64,000 nt of DNA from Gamarada debralockiae (GCA_002803225.1 NXFV01001787.1:1-64000), one strand, 5' to 3'. Shown: positions 46,378 through 57,244, counted from the stretch's first letter. Notes: generated by a model not told the origin, from the sequence alone. Numbers and translations: made by a program.

Positions 46378-47580
46378 CTAAGGCGGCACCATCGGGTCTG
46401 GATCTTCCGAAGACTGGTTAGTACTCGTCGCATCGTCTTCCGTAGGCCCACTATACACTTGAATCTTCTTCTTCCTCCAAAGCCGTATATCACCGAACAT
46501 CTTCCACCGCGAAAGCTTTCCGCCGGCATTGTTGACATCCTTTACATCCATCTCTGGCTTCAGAACACAATCCACCAAGCGAAGACTGACAATTCGATGA
46601 CCTCGCTCCCCAGCTAGCGTCTCATACGACAGAGCCACCTTCCCGCTATAGCGCCCATCCCCAAACTTGATCGTTCCTCTTTCGATGCCATTTCGGTAAA
46701 GCATATTACAGAATGAGTGCATCTGCTTGTGTTTCACCAGAACATTGACCTCAACACCCCTCTCATCCAATTCTCGAAATGATTCGGCCGTATCTCGTGG
46801 TGCGGGAAATAGGGAGAGTAGATGGTGATGCTCAGTTTCGACGTCGATTTTCTCAAGCAACGGAAACTTTTCAAACAACTTGGCGAGATCCGGGAGAGTG
46901 TTGTGCTCAAGGCGTTCCTCCACCTCAACTTTTGGTTCGTGGACTCGTATCTTCATCCCGATTTTCTCGAGGCACCAATGAAGAGTCCAATGCCTCGCTC
47001 TCATCACCTGCCACCATCCTTGCGGTACCCATTGCATCCCAAAACCTTTCATCTCAAACTTCCTAACCCTTAACTCCGCGATTTTGAATCGCTCCCCAAG
47101 CCAAGGATGTTGCTGCAGCACGCTCGTGTTCACCGTGACCCCACCAAGCACGGGGAGCAAGGGATCCAGCTTCAGCAGCACGTTTACGGTCCTAATCGAA
47201 TTCGCAATCCATGGTCGACGTGCCAGCATATCGAAAATCGCTGCAGTTGACGTAAGACCCATCATGAAGTCACCGGTGAGTTTCAAGTGGTGGATGCGGG
47301 AACATATGAGTGAGCTGAACTCTGCATGGATTTGATGACAGCTGTAGATTAGATTCGAAGGGAGTCGAAGGTTTGGGTACCTGATCTTTTTCGTGCTGAT
47401 TTGCAGATCGAATTTGTGGGGGCGCGAGAAGGTTGGTGTTTGCCATCGTGAGAGGCCTGATAGTGGTGGGGAAGTGTCGATGATTGCGTTTTCGATGAGA
47501 AGGTCGTAGATAATGTTGCGAAGCTCGAGGGGCAGGAGAAGGAATGATGATGTTGGTGGATTCAGAACTAGCTCCTCCAT
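46378..47580 (-). CDS. F-box-like/2EXR-type protein (400 residues)
   Basis: A single exon from an ATG at 47580. It begins MEELVLNPPTSSFLLLPLEL followed by RNIIYDLLI, the LPxELRxxIYxxLL signature that opens fungal F-box-like and 2EXR-domain proteins. A central part has NLIYSCHQIHAEFSSLI, also usual in this group. The rest is a mixed alpha/beta sequence with no enzyme motif, and the tail is Ser/Asp/Pro-rich. If it is an F-box protein it would link substrates to an SCF ubiquitin ligase; 2EXR-type proteins have no proven role. The frame is intact and its codon use is ordinary. The start is the first ATG in frame. Confidence 0.75.
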   Translation of the reverse strand: MEELVLNPPTSSFLLLPLELRNIIYDLLIENAIIDTSPPLSGLSRWQTPTFSRPHKFDLQISTKKIRYPNLRLPSNLIYSCHQIHAEFSSLICSRIHHLKLTGDFMMGLTSTAAIFDMLARRPWIANSIRTVNVLLKLDPLLPVLGGVTVNTSVLQQHPWLGERFKIAELRVRKFEMKGFGMQWVPQGWWQVMRARHWTLHWCLEKIGMKIRVHEPKVEVEERLEHNTLPDLAKLFEKFPLLEKIDVETEHHHLLSLFPAPRDTAESFRELDERGVEVNVLVKHKQMHSFCNMLYRNGIERGTIKFGDGRYSGKVALSYETLAGERGHRIVSLRLVDCVLKPEMDVKDVNNAGGKLSRWKMFGDIRLWRKKKIQVYSGPTEDDATSTNQSSEDPDPMVPP

Positions 47581-48403
47581 TTCGTCGGATTGACTTCCAA
47601 AGGCAGAGATGCCGGCGAGAGATCTTTCGATTTTCTGTGTGGTATAGCTGTCCTTCGATCCCTGAACTGCACTTCACGAGATTATGGGATTAGGTGGCAG
47701 TTAAAATTTGCCTTGCGGCTAGGCAGAGAATCAAAATCCCAAGGCGCGAAGCTCTTTACTGAAGGCGCCCAGAAAACTTACGTATATCCAAAAGCATCCG
47801 GGACTAGAAGCCCAAAGCTTCACCAGAGATGCTACTGGGAGAAAGAGGATGACTCCGACGAAGCTTGGATGACGGTGAGGGCTGGCGAGGCTGTACCTGT
47901 GTTCGTTTTTCAGACGCTGCGACGGAACGATTCCTGCGTAATCGCTCAATACATGGACATGGAGTCGGATTATCAAGGAGAGACCTAGCAAAGAGATTAA
48001 AAATGGTAATATTGGGAGGGTTTTAACTGGAAGTGAAGTTGATTTGTTATTACGAGCGAGGCTGGAGGTTGCCTATTGAGCGGTGCTGAGTCAACCTTGA
48101 GTTTCGAAGGTATGCAAGCCCATCATGCAAGTGCAGGGGTGTTTTGGACTGCGAGGCTGTGATGGAGTCCCAGATAAGCGCACCCGCACCGCAAAGTGTA
48201 TCGTTGAGGAGCACACGTTGGGCAGATTGCATCAGCCGCACGGGAGAACCGGAGGACGATGCATCAGCTATGGTTGTCTTCTTCCACGGCCATAGAGATT
48301 CAACGACGGTAAAATGGGCTAAATGGCCCAAAGACACAAGCATGTGATGGTACCTTGGTTCCTCATTAATATTGCCGGATGGGACAGTGGACTTAATAAT
48401 GCG
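47581..48403. other. Intergenic; possible coding scrap
   Basis: The plus strand at about 47720-47988 reads KTYVYPKASGTRSPKLHQRC and DEAWMTVRAGEAVPVFVFQT to a stop, with no ATG at a sensible place. It may be a relic. The rest shows nothing. Confidence 0.3.
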
Positions 48404-48405
48404 TA

Positions 48406-48866
48406 CCGTATTAATTGCTTTATAAAACTGGTTCATTTTATAAGCAATTCTCTTATACCAGCAACGGTTCCAACTGGCTGAAGTGGAAGATATGGAGTTA
48501 TAAGCAACATAATAAATTGAAACCCCAGGAAATTCCCCTTCTCTTTTACTTTTAAACTCCCTACTGAAGCCTATCGTCCGTAAGATCAAATTCTAGCGAC
48601 TTGAAAGTTTTAGATAGAGCGAGCTGTGCATTGTAATTATAGGGAGTTGTACACTGTAATTATAGGGAGTTATGCGCTGTAAATACGCTAACGCTCGAAG
48701 ACTTGGCGGTCATTGCCTTGAAAATTTCACGAGTGATAGCCTGGAACTCACATTTTTAGCAAAATCAAGGTATAAGTAACGAATTTTGCTATAAACAACG
48801 GTTCTAATTGGTCAAAAAGCAGGATTTAAAGTTATAAGCTCGGTGCCTATAAAGCAATTAGTGCGG
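48406..48866. mobile_element. MITE, pogo/Fot1-like, TA target (461 bp)
   Basis: The left end CCGTATTAATTGCTTTATA and the right end (inverted: CCGCACTAATTGCTTTATA) form terminal repeats next to TA dinucleotides at 48404-48405 and 48867-48868. Inside, two CAACGGTTC(C/T)AA(C/T)TGG blocks near 48463 and 48797 are further related segments. A 23-bp tandem repeat lies in the middle. Similar ends (CTACCGTATTAATTGCATAA) recur near 50192. There is no coding capacity. Confidence 0.75.
48626..48686. repeat. 23-bp tandem repeat, about 2.6 copies
   Basis: The unit CTGTAATTATAGGGAGTT plus five variable bases repeats at 48626, 48649 and, partially, 48672. It lies inside the 461-bp MITE. Confidence 0.85.
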
Positions 48867-48971
48867 TAGTTTGGCGCATACTGACATTCTCCAGAGCCTT
48901 TATCAACCTCCGTCGTTTCTTCGGACTCCCTTCCCGCTCTTCGATCAAGCGTTCATTGGTTTTCAGCCACG

Positions 48972-49900
48972 TCACGTCCCCTTCCCTTTGTCATCATTGT
49001 CGTCCGCCTCTTTCTCGGGTAAATCATCTTGTTCATCTTCACCATCATCGTTCCCCTCTTCCATGATGACAAGATCATCTGCTTCTCTGTCTTCTTCATC
49101 GTTTTTACGGCAAATGACTCCATAACACCCAAAATAATTTTTATGACCCGCATAACACCCTGAATATCTACACTACTTTAACCCCTTATATCTACCTTCA
49201 TTACCTGCCAATTACATGCCCTTTCTCCTCATCCAATTTTTTGTTATGGTGACGCCTGTACAACTTCTTGTGTTATGACCTGTCCGCTTACAGTTCTCAC
49301 ACTATCTAGGCTAATGATTCTTAAGTACTTTTCCTGAATCTCTTAGTCTTTAGTCGTCCACAAAGCTTGCCAAGCTTAGAATGGAGTATATCAGAGCCTA
49401 AAGGCAAGTCTTCAATAGAAATTGGCTTTATAGGAGTATAACAAATCCTGCGGTAAGACCAAATAGTATATGCCCAGTGAAAATAAGTATATGGATCCTC
49501 TGCTTCAAATATGTAAGCCACGATTGCATAATCACATAGTCGTAAATATTCATAGAAGTTATAACAAGTATAAGTCCTTTGTAGAAGGATTATAGTAAAT
49601 TTAGAACCGGAATCGGGAACCTGTACTTATACCCCATCTCCATAGTTAGAAACTGATCACTGATAGTAAGCATGATATTAATGGTAAAGTTATATATCCT
49701 ACAGCTTCAAAATTAATATGCGGAGAGCTAGGGCAGTGACAGAGCGGTGTAGATATTCAGGGTGTTATGCGAGTCATTTGCCGTCGTTTTTAATTTCCTT
49801 CCTTGACCAGAGCCCGCTCTGCTACCCATCGACTTCCACCTCTTGCTTGACAAGATGATTCTGTGCATCTTCAACCCCCATATATTCAACTACTTCTTCC
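48972..49900 (-). pseudogene. Acidic protein frame interrupted by a transposon
   Basis: Minus strand, ignoring the inserted element at 49108-49783: from about 49890 the frame reads EDAQNHLVKQEVEVDG, a TAG, then QSGLWSRKEIKN, and on the other side of the insertion DEEDREADDLVIMEEGND, DGEDEQDDLPEKEADDND and DDKGKGT with a stop. The frame matches across the target duplication. The acidic composition fits the disordered tail of a nuclear or mobile-element protein. It is not recognised. Confidence 0.45.
49108..49783. mobile_element. Mutator-type (MULE) non-autonomous element (676 bp)
   Basis: A perfect 9-bp duplication TCGTTTTTA lies at 49099-49107 and 49784-49792, the target length of Mutator-like elements. 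The ends are inverted: CGGCAAATGACTC on the left and its reverse complement on the right. After that the right end continues GCATAACACCCTGAATATC, which on the left appears after a 28-bp extra segment that partly duplicates CATAACACCC. No transposase is encoded. Confidence 0.85.
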
Positions 49901-51704
49901 TTGGGCTCGCATGCTGGGGGTATTTAGCTGAGGGTCTTTGGCAGAAGGATTTCACGAGTTCCAACTTACAGACGAAGCGCAGCCGGAACCAGTCATCGTA
50001 CAAGGTGCTGTGATGGGGTACTGTAGTAGTTGCTCTATAGGATACGTTCTCATAAGTAGTATTCTTACTTTTATTGAATTCAGACTGTTGCTTATACAAG
50101 GCATAAGTCCTCATACGCAGGTATTATTTCAGTGAGTCCCTACGACCTTAAAAGTTATCAGGAACTGTATTAGTTGCTCTATAAGACTATATCACTACCG
50201 TATTAATTGCATAACAAGACACTATCTTGCCGTTCAACTCTTAGTACTTTAGTGATTTGGGATCAGATCTTATTAGAGGAATAGAGTACTGTGAGAGTCA
50301 TTGTACCATTTATTATAAAGACTTGAATTCGACCTTTCAATCGAGTCTTACATGTATTTCGAGGGTCTCTTTGAAAATAAATTCGTTATAAATACTTAGT
50401 TAACCCCTTCTAGGCTTAGTTTTCAAGTGAATTAAATTATAAACGAGTACTAAAACGTGAATATTCTACCACACAGGAGGAATGAATTTTAGGCACGCTA
50501 TTGGTTTGCCTCCGGTGGACCTTGGACACCATCGAGTGTTGCCACATGTCCTTTAATACAGTAGACCCAAGGCAAGAGGTAGATCCTCTATGGACGTCCA
50601 GAATTGCATCAAAGATTCAGTACATTACCCTGTTCGGAGTAAACGTCATGCTGTAACGGATGTGTCAAGCTGTTATCTATTCAAATTATGCACGGCCGAT
50701 CTTTGCAGCGTGGAATTGGTCAATTTATACGACTATAAAGTCCTCTGTATCACTCCTTGGTAGCCCTAGATCTGGGGTATTAGGGGCAGGAAATGAAAGT
50801 TGAGGAAGCTCTGGGAATCAAAAGCACTAATGTCAACGAAATTAGGGCTACCAGGGGTGAAATGAGCTCGTCAAACTCCCTTGTACCCACCCATACAAAT
50901 ACCCTTCCCCCCATAACACTAGACCTAGGACAGACTTCTGGGCAGCACGAGTATTAACTCCCGGATTTCGGCGTGTGGGGAAGGAGATACAGGGATGAAT
51001 CGTAGGAGAGGCTAACCTTCGGGAAACGTGGAGAAGCTACCTGGGTAGGATTTGAATCAGGGGAGTGCTAGATTCAGGTACGGTTGCGGCGGCTCGCCTA
51101 ATCGGCGTACTGCACGCAGAATCTACCCCCCTAATTCCTTCCATATAACTCATCTGTTATTGGAACTTGGACTTGGAAGAGGTTAGGTAATCTTCGGGAA
51201 ACGCGGGGAAGCTATTACGGAATGTGGGGGCTAGTGCTCCGATGCCTAGTTGGCAGGTTGTTTATGGCAAACACCCGTGATCTCGGTTGCTTCCATTTCG
51301 CGTCTGGTTTCCTCCTCGGCACTCCAAATCTATAGAACTCTGTCTTAGTGGACATTCGATAGGTGAGGGGATGGTGATTCTACGCTGTCGGATAGTATGG
51401 AGGAGTGCTGTGAGCTGTGCGCATGCGGGGGTGGGGTGGAAATCGGAATGCGGGGAAGCTGCAGAACAACCTGGGGATCCTCGCAGCTTTTTGGTTGACA
51501 AGAGCCGGTGTTTTTCTGGGGTCTGTACTATGATGAAATATATTATATATATTAATATATATATCGAGCTTTTTCCTTTTCAAATTTCTACTTGGTAACT
51601 TCACTTCAGTTCCTTCTGTCGATTTCCCAGCTCGACCTCGAAGTCACTTTATCCGCGAAGAACTTGCTTGAGCTTTAGCTGCTTTCCATATTTTCAGAGC
51701 CAAC
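49793..51704. other. Repeat-rich intergenic stretch
   Basis: No gene is seen. Fragments resembling the 461-bp MITE occur: AGTTGCTCTATA near 50028 and 50171, CTACCGTATTAATTGC near 50192. An inverted pair around TAGCCCTA lies at 50750-50860. A CTTCGGGAAACG(T/C)GG(A/G)GAAGCTA motif repeats at 51018 and 51190. The end (51536-51565) is a TATATA-rich tract in the promoter of the secreted-protein gene. Confidence 0.45.
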
Positions 51705-52769
51705 ATGCGTGTAACCGCAGCAGCAGCCCTGGTCCTCGCGGTGGCGGCGTCCGCAATGCCTGCCGTGTCGAACAATCACCAGTCGAACACACACACGTCG
51801 AACAACGGCGGGTCGAGCAGCGACACGTCCAACAGCAACTGCTCCAGCTCCCGGCAGTGCATGACAAACATGGTCACCAACATCCTGGATTCCATGGTGG
51901 CGCACAACCCAGACACCCTGCCGCTAGCAACGATCTATAGGGCCACCGAAAACTCCCACCCGGCAGCCCTCGGCATGATGACCTCGTGGCGTACCATCAC
52001 CAAGGCCGGCCCGCCCAGCCTGCTGGCAATCGATACCACCAACGGCACGGCGTACTTCGCCCTAGATATCAACGAAGGCAACGACGATATCCAAAACGTC
52101 CTTCGGGGCCGAGTCAAGGTGGTTGGCCAGAATATCACCGAGCTGGAACTCTTCATCAACCGCTTCCGCGGCGACCACGGCTTCTCCTTCTCGTCCCAGG
52201 AACTTCCAACCAACTACAAGGACTTGATGAACCCCCCGGCTAATCGAACGAAGCCCAGCCGAGCAGATTTAGAGGCCATCAGCGCGGCCCTCTTCGCCAA
52301 CTCCAGCAACCCGGCCAGCAACACCTCAGTCACTGTCGCCGACGACTGCCAGTTCACCGAAATAGGCTGGAGAGTCATCGATACCGGAACCTACGGAAAC
52401 GCTTCCTCTACCCCTCTCGGTTGCAACTGGCCCTCCGATCACCCTACCGACCCCAACGCACGAATCAACCTGGTCATCGATGAGGAGATGGGCTTCGTTA
52501 TCACCAGCGGCATTGTTCCCGGTAAGGTCTTCCCCTACGCGAATATCACCGAGTCCGCCTTCATCCCGGACGCCCTGAATACGGCCCAGGAAGCTCAGCA
52601 GGCTTGGATCGATCAGATGGTCGAACTGGGTACGGTTCCCATGCTGGAGCCTACTAGTGCTACTGGTGATACTCTCGAATTGCTCCAGTTCTATAACGAT
52701 GAGCTCCAGGCTATGCAGATTAATGTCTACTTGAGCGGTCCGGGTATGACATCGCCTTGGTTGTCGTAG
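51705..52769 (+). CDS. Secreted protein, NTF2/DUF8021-like (354 residues)
   Basis: A single exon from an ATG at 51705. A clear signal peptide (MRVTAAAALVLAVAASAMPA) is followed by an Asn/Ser/His-rich spacer (about 22-50) and a folded part. Cysteines at 46 and 52, and two more in DDCQFTEIG and PLGCNWPSD, could form two disulfides. Several N-glycosylation sites (NGT, NIT, NRT, NTS, NAS) suit an extracellular protein. The segments LELFINRFRGDHGFSF and INLVIDEEMGFVITSG look like the paired beta-sheet core of DUF8021/NTF2-like secreted proteins, a loose match. Its GC-rich codon use stands out against the AT-rich flanks. The role is unknown; secretion makes an effector or wall-associated function possible. 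Confidence 0.8.
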   Translation: MRVTAAAALVLAVAASAMPAVSNNHQSNTHTSNNGGSSSDTSNSNCSSSRQCMTNMVTNILDSMVAHNPDTLPLATIYRATENSHPAALGMMTSWRTITKAGPPSLLAIDTTNGTAYFALDINEGNDDIQNVLRGRVKVVGQNITELELFINRFRGDHGFSFSSQELPTNYKDLMNPPANRTKPSRADLEAISAALFANSSNPASNTSVTVADDCQFTEIGWRVIDTGTYGNASSTPLGCNWPSDHPTDPNARINLVIDEEMGFVITSGIVPGKVFPYANITESAFIPDALNTAQEAQQAWIDQMVELGTVPMLEPTSATGDTLELLQFYNDELQAMQINVYLSGPGMTSPWLS

Positions 52770-53391
52770 ATAGGATGTTTGTTGGATGCGATGGGAGGAG
52801 ATAGAGGGAGGCTATTTTTTCACTTTTTTTGATTCACTATTTAATTATATTAGCTAATAGTTATAAGAGCTGAGAATAAGGCTTTGCGGCCTTTGCTGAG
52901 AACTTGCTTGCTTTTTCTAGTGCTCGTGACCTGTCGAAAGTTATCCTATTGTTCAGGAAATGCTTATGTAATCAGTGAAGCTAGAAGGAAGAGCAGCGGT
53001 GTGAATAACTTTAACCATTGCAGCAATTGGCCAAAAAGGCACAATAAGGTTAGAGCCTTATTCGCTACTCTACTATATATAGGTGACCCCAACGCCGACA
53101 CACACCGCAGCATACCGTACGCTAGCGCTGCCTCAATGTTCTCCTTCGCCATCGTGCATAATTTTTTGCAACTTTAAATCTCAAAGCTCAGAAGTTTTGA
53201 ATGGCTTGATTTCGGTTGGGTACGTGAGCAAGTTACAGCTGCTACTCACTGTCAGCTGCCTTGGGCGGCACTGGCCATCATCACAGCAAGGCTGTATAAA
53301 TTATTCTGCGATCCAATTCGCAGTAACTTGGGGTTTATTGCATCTTATCACATCTCTTTTCAACCCATCAACAGCGGTGGCCAGCCCTCTA
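52770..53391. other. Intergenic region between convergent genes
   Basis: It lies between the 3' ends of the secreted-protein and acyltransferase genes. No gene is seen. Confidence 0.45.
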
Positions 53392-54985
53392 CTACGGCAA
53401 GATACTCTTCTCCGCCGCATTCTCTTCCTCAAAAACATACTTCTCTAAGTTCTGGGTCATGCGCGCACAGAGAGGATCCACGTACTTCATCCACAGATTC
53501 GCTACCCAATACTGAATCACAAACCAGACCGGCAGCCAGAAATACCATCGTAGTCGCCCGCCCAGCTTCAGATGAGGAGCTGCAACGTGCGTCCCGTCCT
53601 CTTGGATTATATCCGCTGGTACTGCTATACCGTATAGCATCCAGACAAGAATCGTACGCAAGAGAGTACCGTGTAAAAGGTAGACAGCAAAGGAGTTCTT
53701 ACCAGCCCAGAGCAGGTGCTTATTAGAGAGAATAGCTTTGACGGGGTCCGAAAAGTGCATGCCAAGGGCAAGGAAGGTTAAACCGATGCCGGAATAGAAA
53801 CGTGGTGTATCAGGGTGGTTGGGAGGGAATATCCATCCGGCCAATTTAAGCATAAAGTTAGACCACGGCATCCATTCGGGATTAGTCTCTGGATAAGATG
53901 CAAGGAGCAGGCCGATAAGGATCAGTATCGGGGCGAGCACGCGACCTGGCCATTTACGAGCTGCTAACCAGTCAATGTAAGGAGGGAACTGGGATAAGTC
54001 GCAGAGAAAAGCGCCGAAGAAAAATTGTATTCCATATTCAGCTGTATTTGAATTAGTATATCTAGCAAGTAAGGGGAGAGGAACGTACGGTCATTACTGA
54101 TATAGTAATATACGAACAATGCCATCTCCACTATCATCCGATATCTAGGTTTCATATATGCGGTTGCGAACAGCATAATATAAACAAGAAAGGCTCCCTT
54201 TAGTAATGGGAGTAATGTCCACTGATTGGGCTCGTACACGTTCCTGTCAAGATCTCAGAGTCAGTATTGCCGAATAAGGTAGAATCTTGAAGTTGTGACT
54301 ATGTCCCATGGGGCATCTACTCTCAAGACTTGTCTAGAGAGTTAAACGCTCTGGACCCCCGGAGTAGGAAATAGCTCCGAGAATTAGAATTAGAGATACT
54401 TACCATGAACGGACCCAAGTCGTAATCAAATTAAGAAGTAATTTCATAATCGCGGGTCCAATATGAAGACGATTTGGCGACGTATAATTGATCCACCATG
54501 ACTCTACATGCTTGGCCACCTCAAACCCTCCGAGTTGGCAGATAAGCCAGATCGCCGTAGTAGCTATCGAGGCGGGTAAGACAAGTCTTGGTATTCTCCG
54601 GAAAGCACTTTTCGTAATACTCTTTAATGCTTTTTCTTGGTTCCCAGACGTGCATAGTTGGATCGGTTTCAAGGCACACACGTATCCCGTGACGAGAGAG
54701 AAGATCGGGACCCCAATTCGACCTTGTATGAGTATTCGGGCTATAGGGTATTGGAAAAATCGGGGGTGAGCTCCTTCGGCGGAGGTAGGTTTAAAGAGGT
54801 CGTCGTCGAAGGCGCGAGTGAGATGGGTCAATACGACGAGAAGGGATGCGATACCGCGGAGGCCCTACGAGTCATCTAGTTAGCTGAGTTTTGGATGTGT
54901 GGCTTTTGTATGTACGCTCGTTTAGGCGGAGACGTTGTAGACTCACATCTACCCATTTCACGTTCTCGTGTCGAGTGGCACTCAT
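53392..54985 (-). CDS. Acyltransferase-3 family membrane protein
   Basis: Four exons, 54985-54947, 54864-54404, 54243-54089 and 54041-53392, with GT-AG introns, give 434 residues. The start MSATRHENVKWVDGLRGIAS joins across intron 1 and continues LLVVLTHLTRAF, the characteristic opening of fungal acyltransferase-3 proteins. Further family segments are GRIGVPIFSLVTGYVCALKP, YGIQFFFGAFLCDLS and GKNSFAVYLLHGTLLRTILV. About nine or ten hydrophobic helices run through the length. Members transfer acyl groups to sugars or small molecules at a membrane, often in secondary metabolism or wall modification. The substrate is unknown and no biosynthetic partner gene is next to it. Confidence 0.88.
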
Positions 54986-55711
54986 TGTGCCTTCACCAAT
55001 CTGAAGGGAGAAGGGTTGTACTTGTACACATCCACGGCTATAGAAACACGTTCAATCGTGAGGCAATGAGATGCGATGACTTCGAAAAGAACGAAAGAAT
55101 ACATAAGGGGTTGCACGTTATTATGCCGCGGCATGCATTTCTAAGGGAAATGAGGGGCAGGGGCAATGGGGACCGTGCAGCCTCTGCTCTTGATCTCTTC
55201 CAAGTGTCTGAATATTGGAAAAGGATGGCAGTAAACAACGACTTATTATCAGTTCATGTAAGCTCAAGAAGGGGTAGGAATACAGAAAAGGTGAGATAAT
55301 GTGGTGGGTGGACATCGATTGAAGTTGACAGGCGCGTCAGGGGGAATGCGCACCCTAGCGTGAATTCGGAGGTATGGCTACCTAATCGAGTGTTGGGGTT
55401 TCAGGGCCAAATGGACCGAGAGAACCTCGGTAACATGTTTTATTTCCAGTGTCTCAACACCGGAAAAAGTGACAGTAAACATCGAGTCTATTATCTGTTA
55501 TCTGTCTACGCAGTGCTCAACAAAAAAGACCCGCTATGGCCACCTCTTAAGGAACAACGACCCGTTACCACCTTTCCCTGCCAATAGCAAACCACTGTAT
55601 CCTAAACACCTGTCTTGGTCTGTGTAAAATCATCTCCCGTGACTCTGCTGATGAATGCTACTCATTGTCTCTAATGCCCAAAGTTCTCAAAAATATATCA
55701 CATGCGTCTGT
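54986..55711. other. Intergenic region
   Basis: It should contain the promoter of the acyltransferase gene and the 3' end of the kinase gene. No gene is supportable. Confidence 0.45.
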
Positions 55712-57244
55712 CTAAGCCGTCAAACCACTACCAGCCATTGCCATAAATCCATTAGAATCCAACAAGCTTTGACTAGCCACATAACTGAACCCTCCAAACG
55801 GATTGTCATTCCCAATGCCACTATTCACCGTCGCGCTCCAAGGAGACTTCTGGCTCGTAAGCACAGGACTGAGTGCCAAATCCGTGAAATCGGAACTGAA
55901 ATTCTCCGCCAACTCGGGATCCGTGATCAAGGGTTGAATGGGAGCCTCCAGTTCTCTCTTCGCGAGAGCTTTCCAATCGATCTTGCGGAAGAAACGGTGT
56001 TTCTTGATTGTGACGAGATCTTTGGGCATGTTCGCGCCGAGACGTTTCGCAGGTTCCTTGCGAAGAAGACGCGTGAGGAGATCTTTTGCATCCGGACCGA
56101 GAAAATACGGCATAACCAGCTTCTGCTTAACAATCTTCTCCTGAATTTTCGCATGATTCTGGCCCTGGAATGGCGGGGAACCTGTCAAGAGATCGAATCC
56201 TAATGCGCCGAAAGACCACCAGTCCACAGCCATCCCGTATTTGTGTCCCTGAACCACCTCCGGAGCCATGTATTCGACCGTCCCAAGCATGCTGTTACAT
56301 TTATCATTTTCATCAACGGCGACTTTCGAGAGCCCAAAATCGGTAAGCAGCAAATGGCCCTCGGCGTCGAGGAGGCAGTTCTCGGGTTTCAGGTCGCGGT
56401 AGATGACGCCAAGATTGCGATGCAGGTGTTCAAGCGCCAAAACCATCTCGGCCATGTAGAAGGACGCGACTTCTTCGGTGAACATGCGCTCCTGTGCCAA
56501 GTGTGTGAATAGCTCCCCTCCTTGTGCATATTCGAGAATCAGATATAACTTCTCGTGGTCCTGAAACGCATAAAATAGCTTGACGACGAAGGGATGACGG
56601 TTGACGCTCTCTAGGATGCTGCGCTCGGTCTTAGTTTGTTCGACGAGTCGTTTGTGGACTGTAAGGGAGGCTTTCTTGAATTGTTTCTGCGCGAAAAGTC
56701 GTCCTGTGGTCTGCTGCTTCACCAATAACACGGTACCAAATGTTCCCTTCCCGAGACATCGTAGAGGCTCGAAATCGGATGCCGTCATCTTGCGCGCGCG
56801 TGTATCCTGGACTAATCCTCCTTCGATGGCTCCATAGATGTGCTTTTCGCGCACACTTTCCGAAACGAATTCATTCTCGAGATGAACTTCGTAGCTGGTG
56901 ACGTCGGAATGTTCGTCATCGCTGAATCCGTCGGAGGTGCCGGTGCTGCTTTGAGGGTGCGATCGAAGTTGGCTTCTGCTGCGCACAAATGAACTGGTTC
57001 GCGAGAGGTCGCTATTCTCCAAATTCAAGGTATCCAACTGTAGCTTTAACTTGCTAATTCCGCCAAGCCCAGGCGAAGATGTTGATCGCAGCATAGGGGA
57101 GCTGTTAGCAGAGACTACATCGTTGATCCTATGGTTCTTTCGCGATGGCGTGTGAGATCCATAGTCCGAGTCTTCGTCTCCTGATCCAGGGATAGGAGTG
57201 TGGAAGCCTCGGACAGTAGTCAAGGCAGGGACTGGACTCTTCAT
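55712..57244 (-). CDS. AGC-family Ser/Thr protein kinase (S6K/Psk1-like)
   Basis: A single exon of 510 residues from an ATG at 57244. A Ser-rich regulatory N-terminus (1-150) leads to the kinase domain (about 158-420): glycine loop GKGTFGTV (165-172), catalytic lysine K187, catalytic aspartate D284 in YRDLKPEN, D302 of DFG, the PDK1-type activation site T322 in SMLGTVEYMAPE. The C-terminal extension has Ser-Pro sites (ALSPVL, QKSPW) like a turn motif and a hydrophobic motif FGGFSY with S487. This full AGC layout, with FGGFSY, points to the S6-kinase-like group acting under TOR signalling (S. pombe Psk1 type). It is shorter at the N-terminus than Sch9, which has a C2 domain. Two TCACGTGA palindromes lie about 500-610 bp upstream. 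Confidence 0.92.
   Translation of the reverse strand: MKSPVPALTTVRGFHTPIPGSGDEDSDYGSHTPSRKNHRINDVVSANSSPMLRSTSSPGLGGISKLKLQLDTLNLENSDLSRTSSFVRSRSQLRSHPQSSTGTSDGFSDDEHSDVTSYEVHLENEFVSESVREKHIYGAIEGGLVQDTRARKMTASDFEPLRCLGKGTFGTVLLVKQQTTGRLFAQKQFKKASLTVHKRLVEQTKTERSILESVNRHPFVVKLFYAFQDHEKLYLILEYAQGGELFTHLAQERMFTEEVASFYMAEMVLALEHLHRNLGVIYRDLKPENCLLDAEGHLLLTDFGLSKVAVDENDKCNSMLGTVEYMAPEVVQGHKYGMAVDWWSFGALGFDLLTGSPPFQGQNHAKIQEKIVKQKLVMPYFLGPDAKDLLTRLLRKEPAKRLGANMPKDLVTIKKHRFFRKIDWKALAKRELEAPIQPLITDPELAENFSSDFTDLALSPVLTSQKSPWSATVNSGIGNDNPFGGFSYVASQSLLDSNGFMAMAGSGLTA

Noticed and set aside
48050..48589. 179-residue minus-strand frame
   Set aside because: It runs across the left end of the 461-bp MITE and has no motif or proper context.
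53964..54239. Separate 91-residue membrane protein
   Set aside because: It is exon 3 plus intron of the acyltransferase-3 gene.
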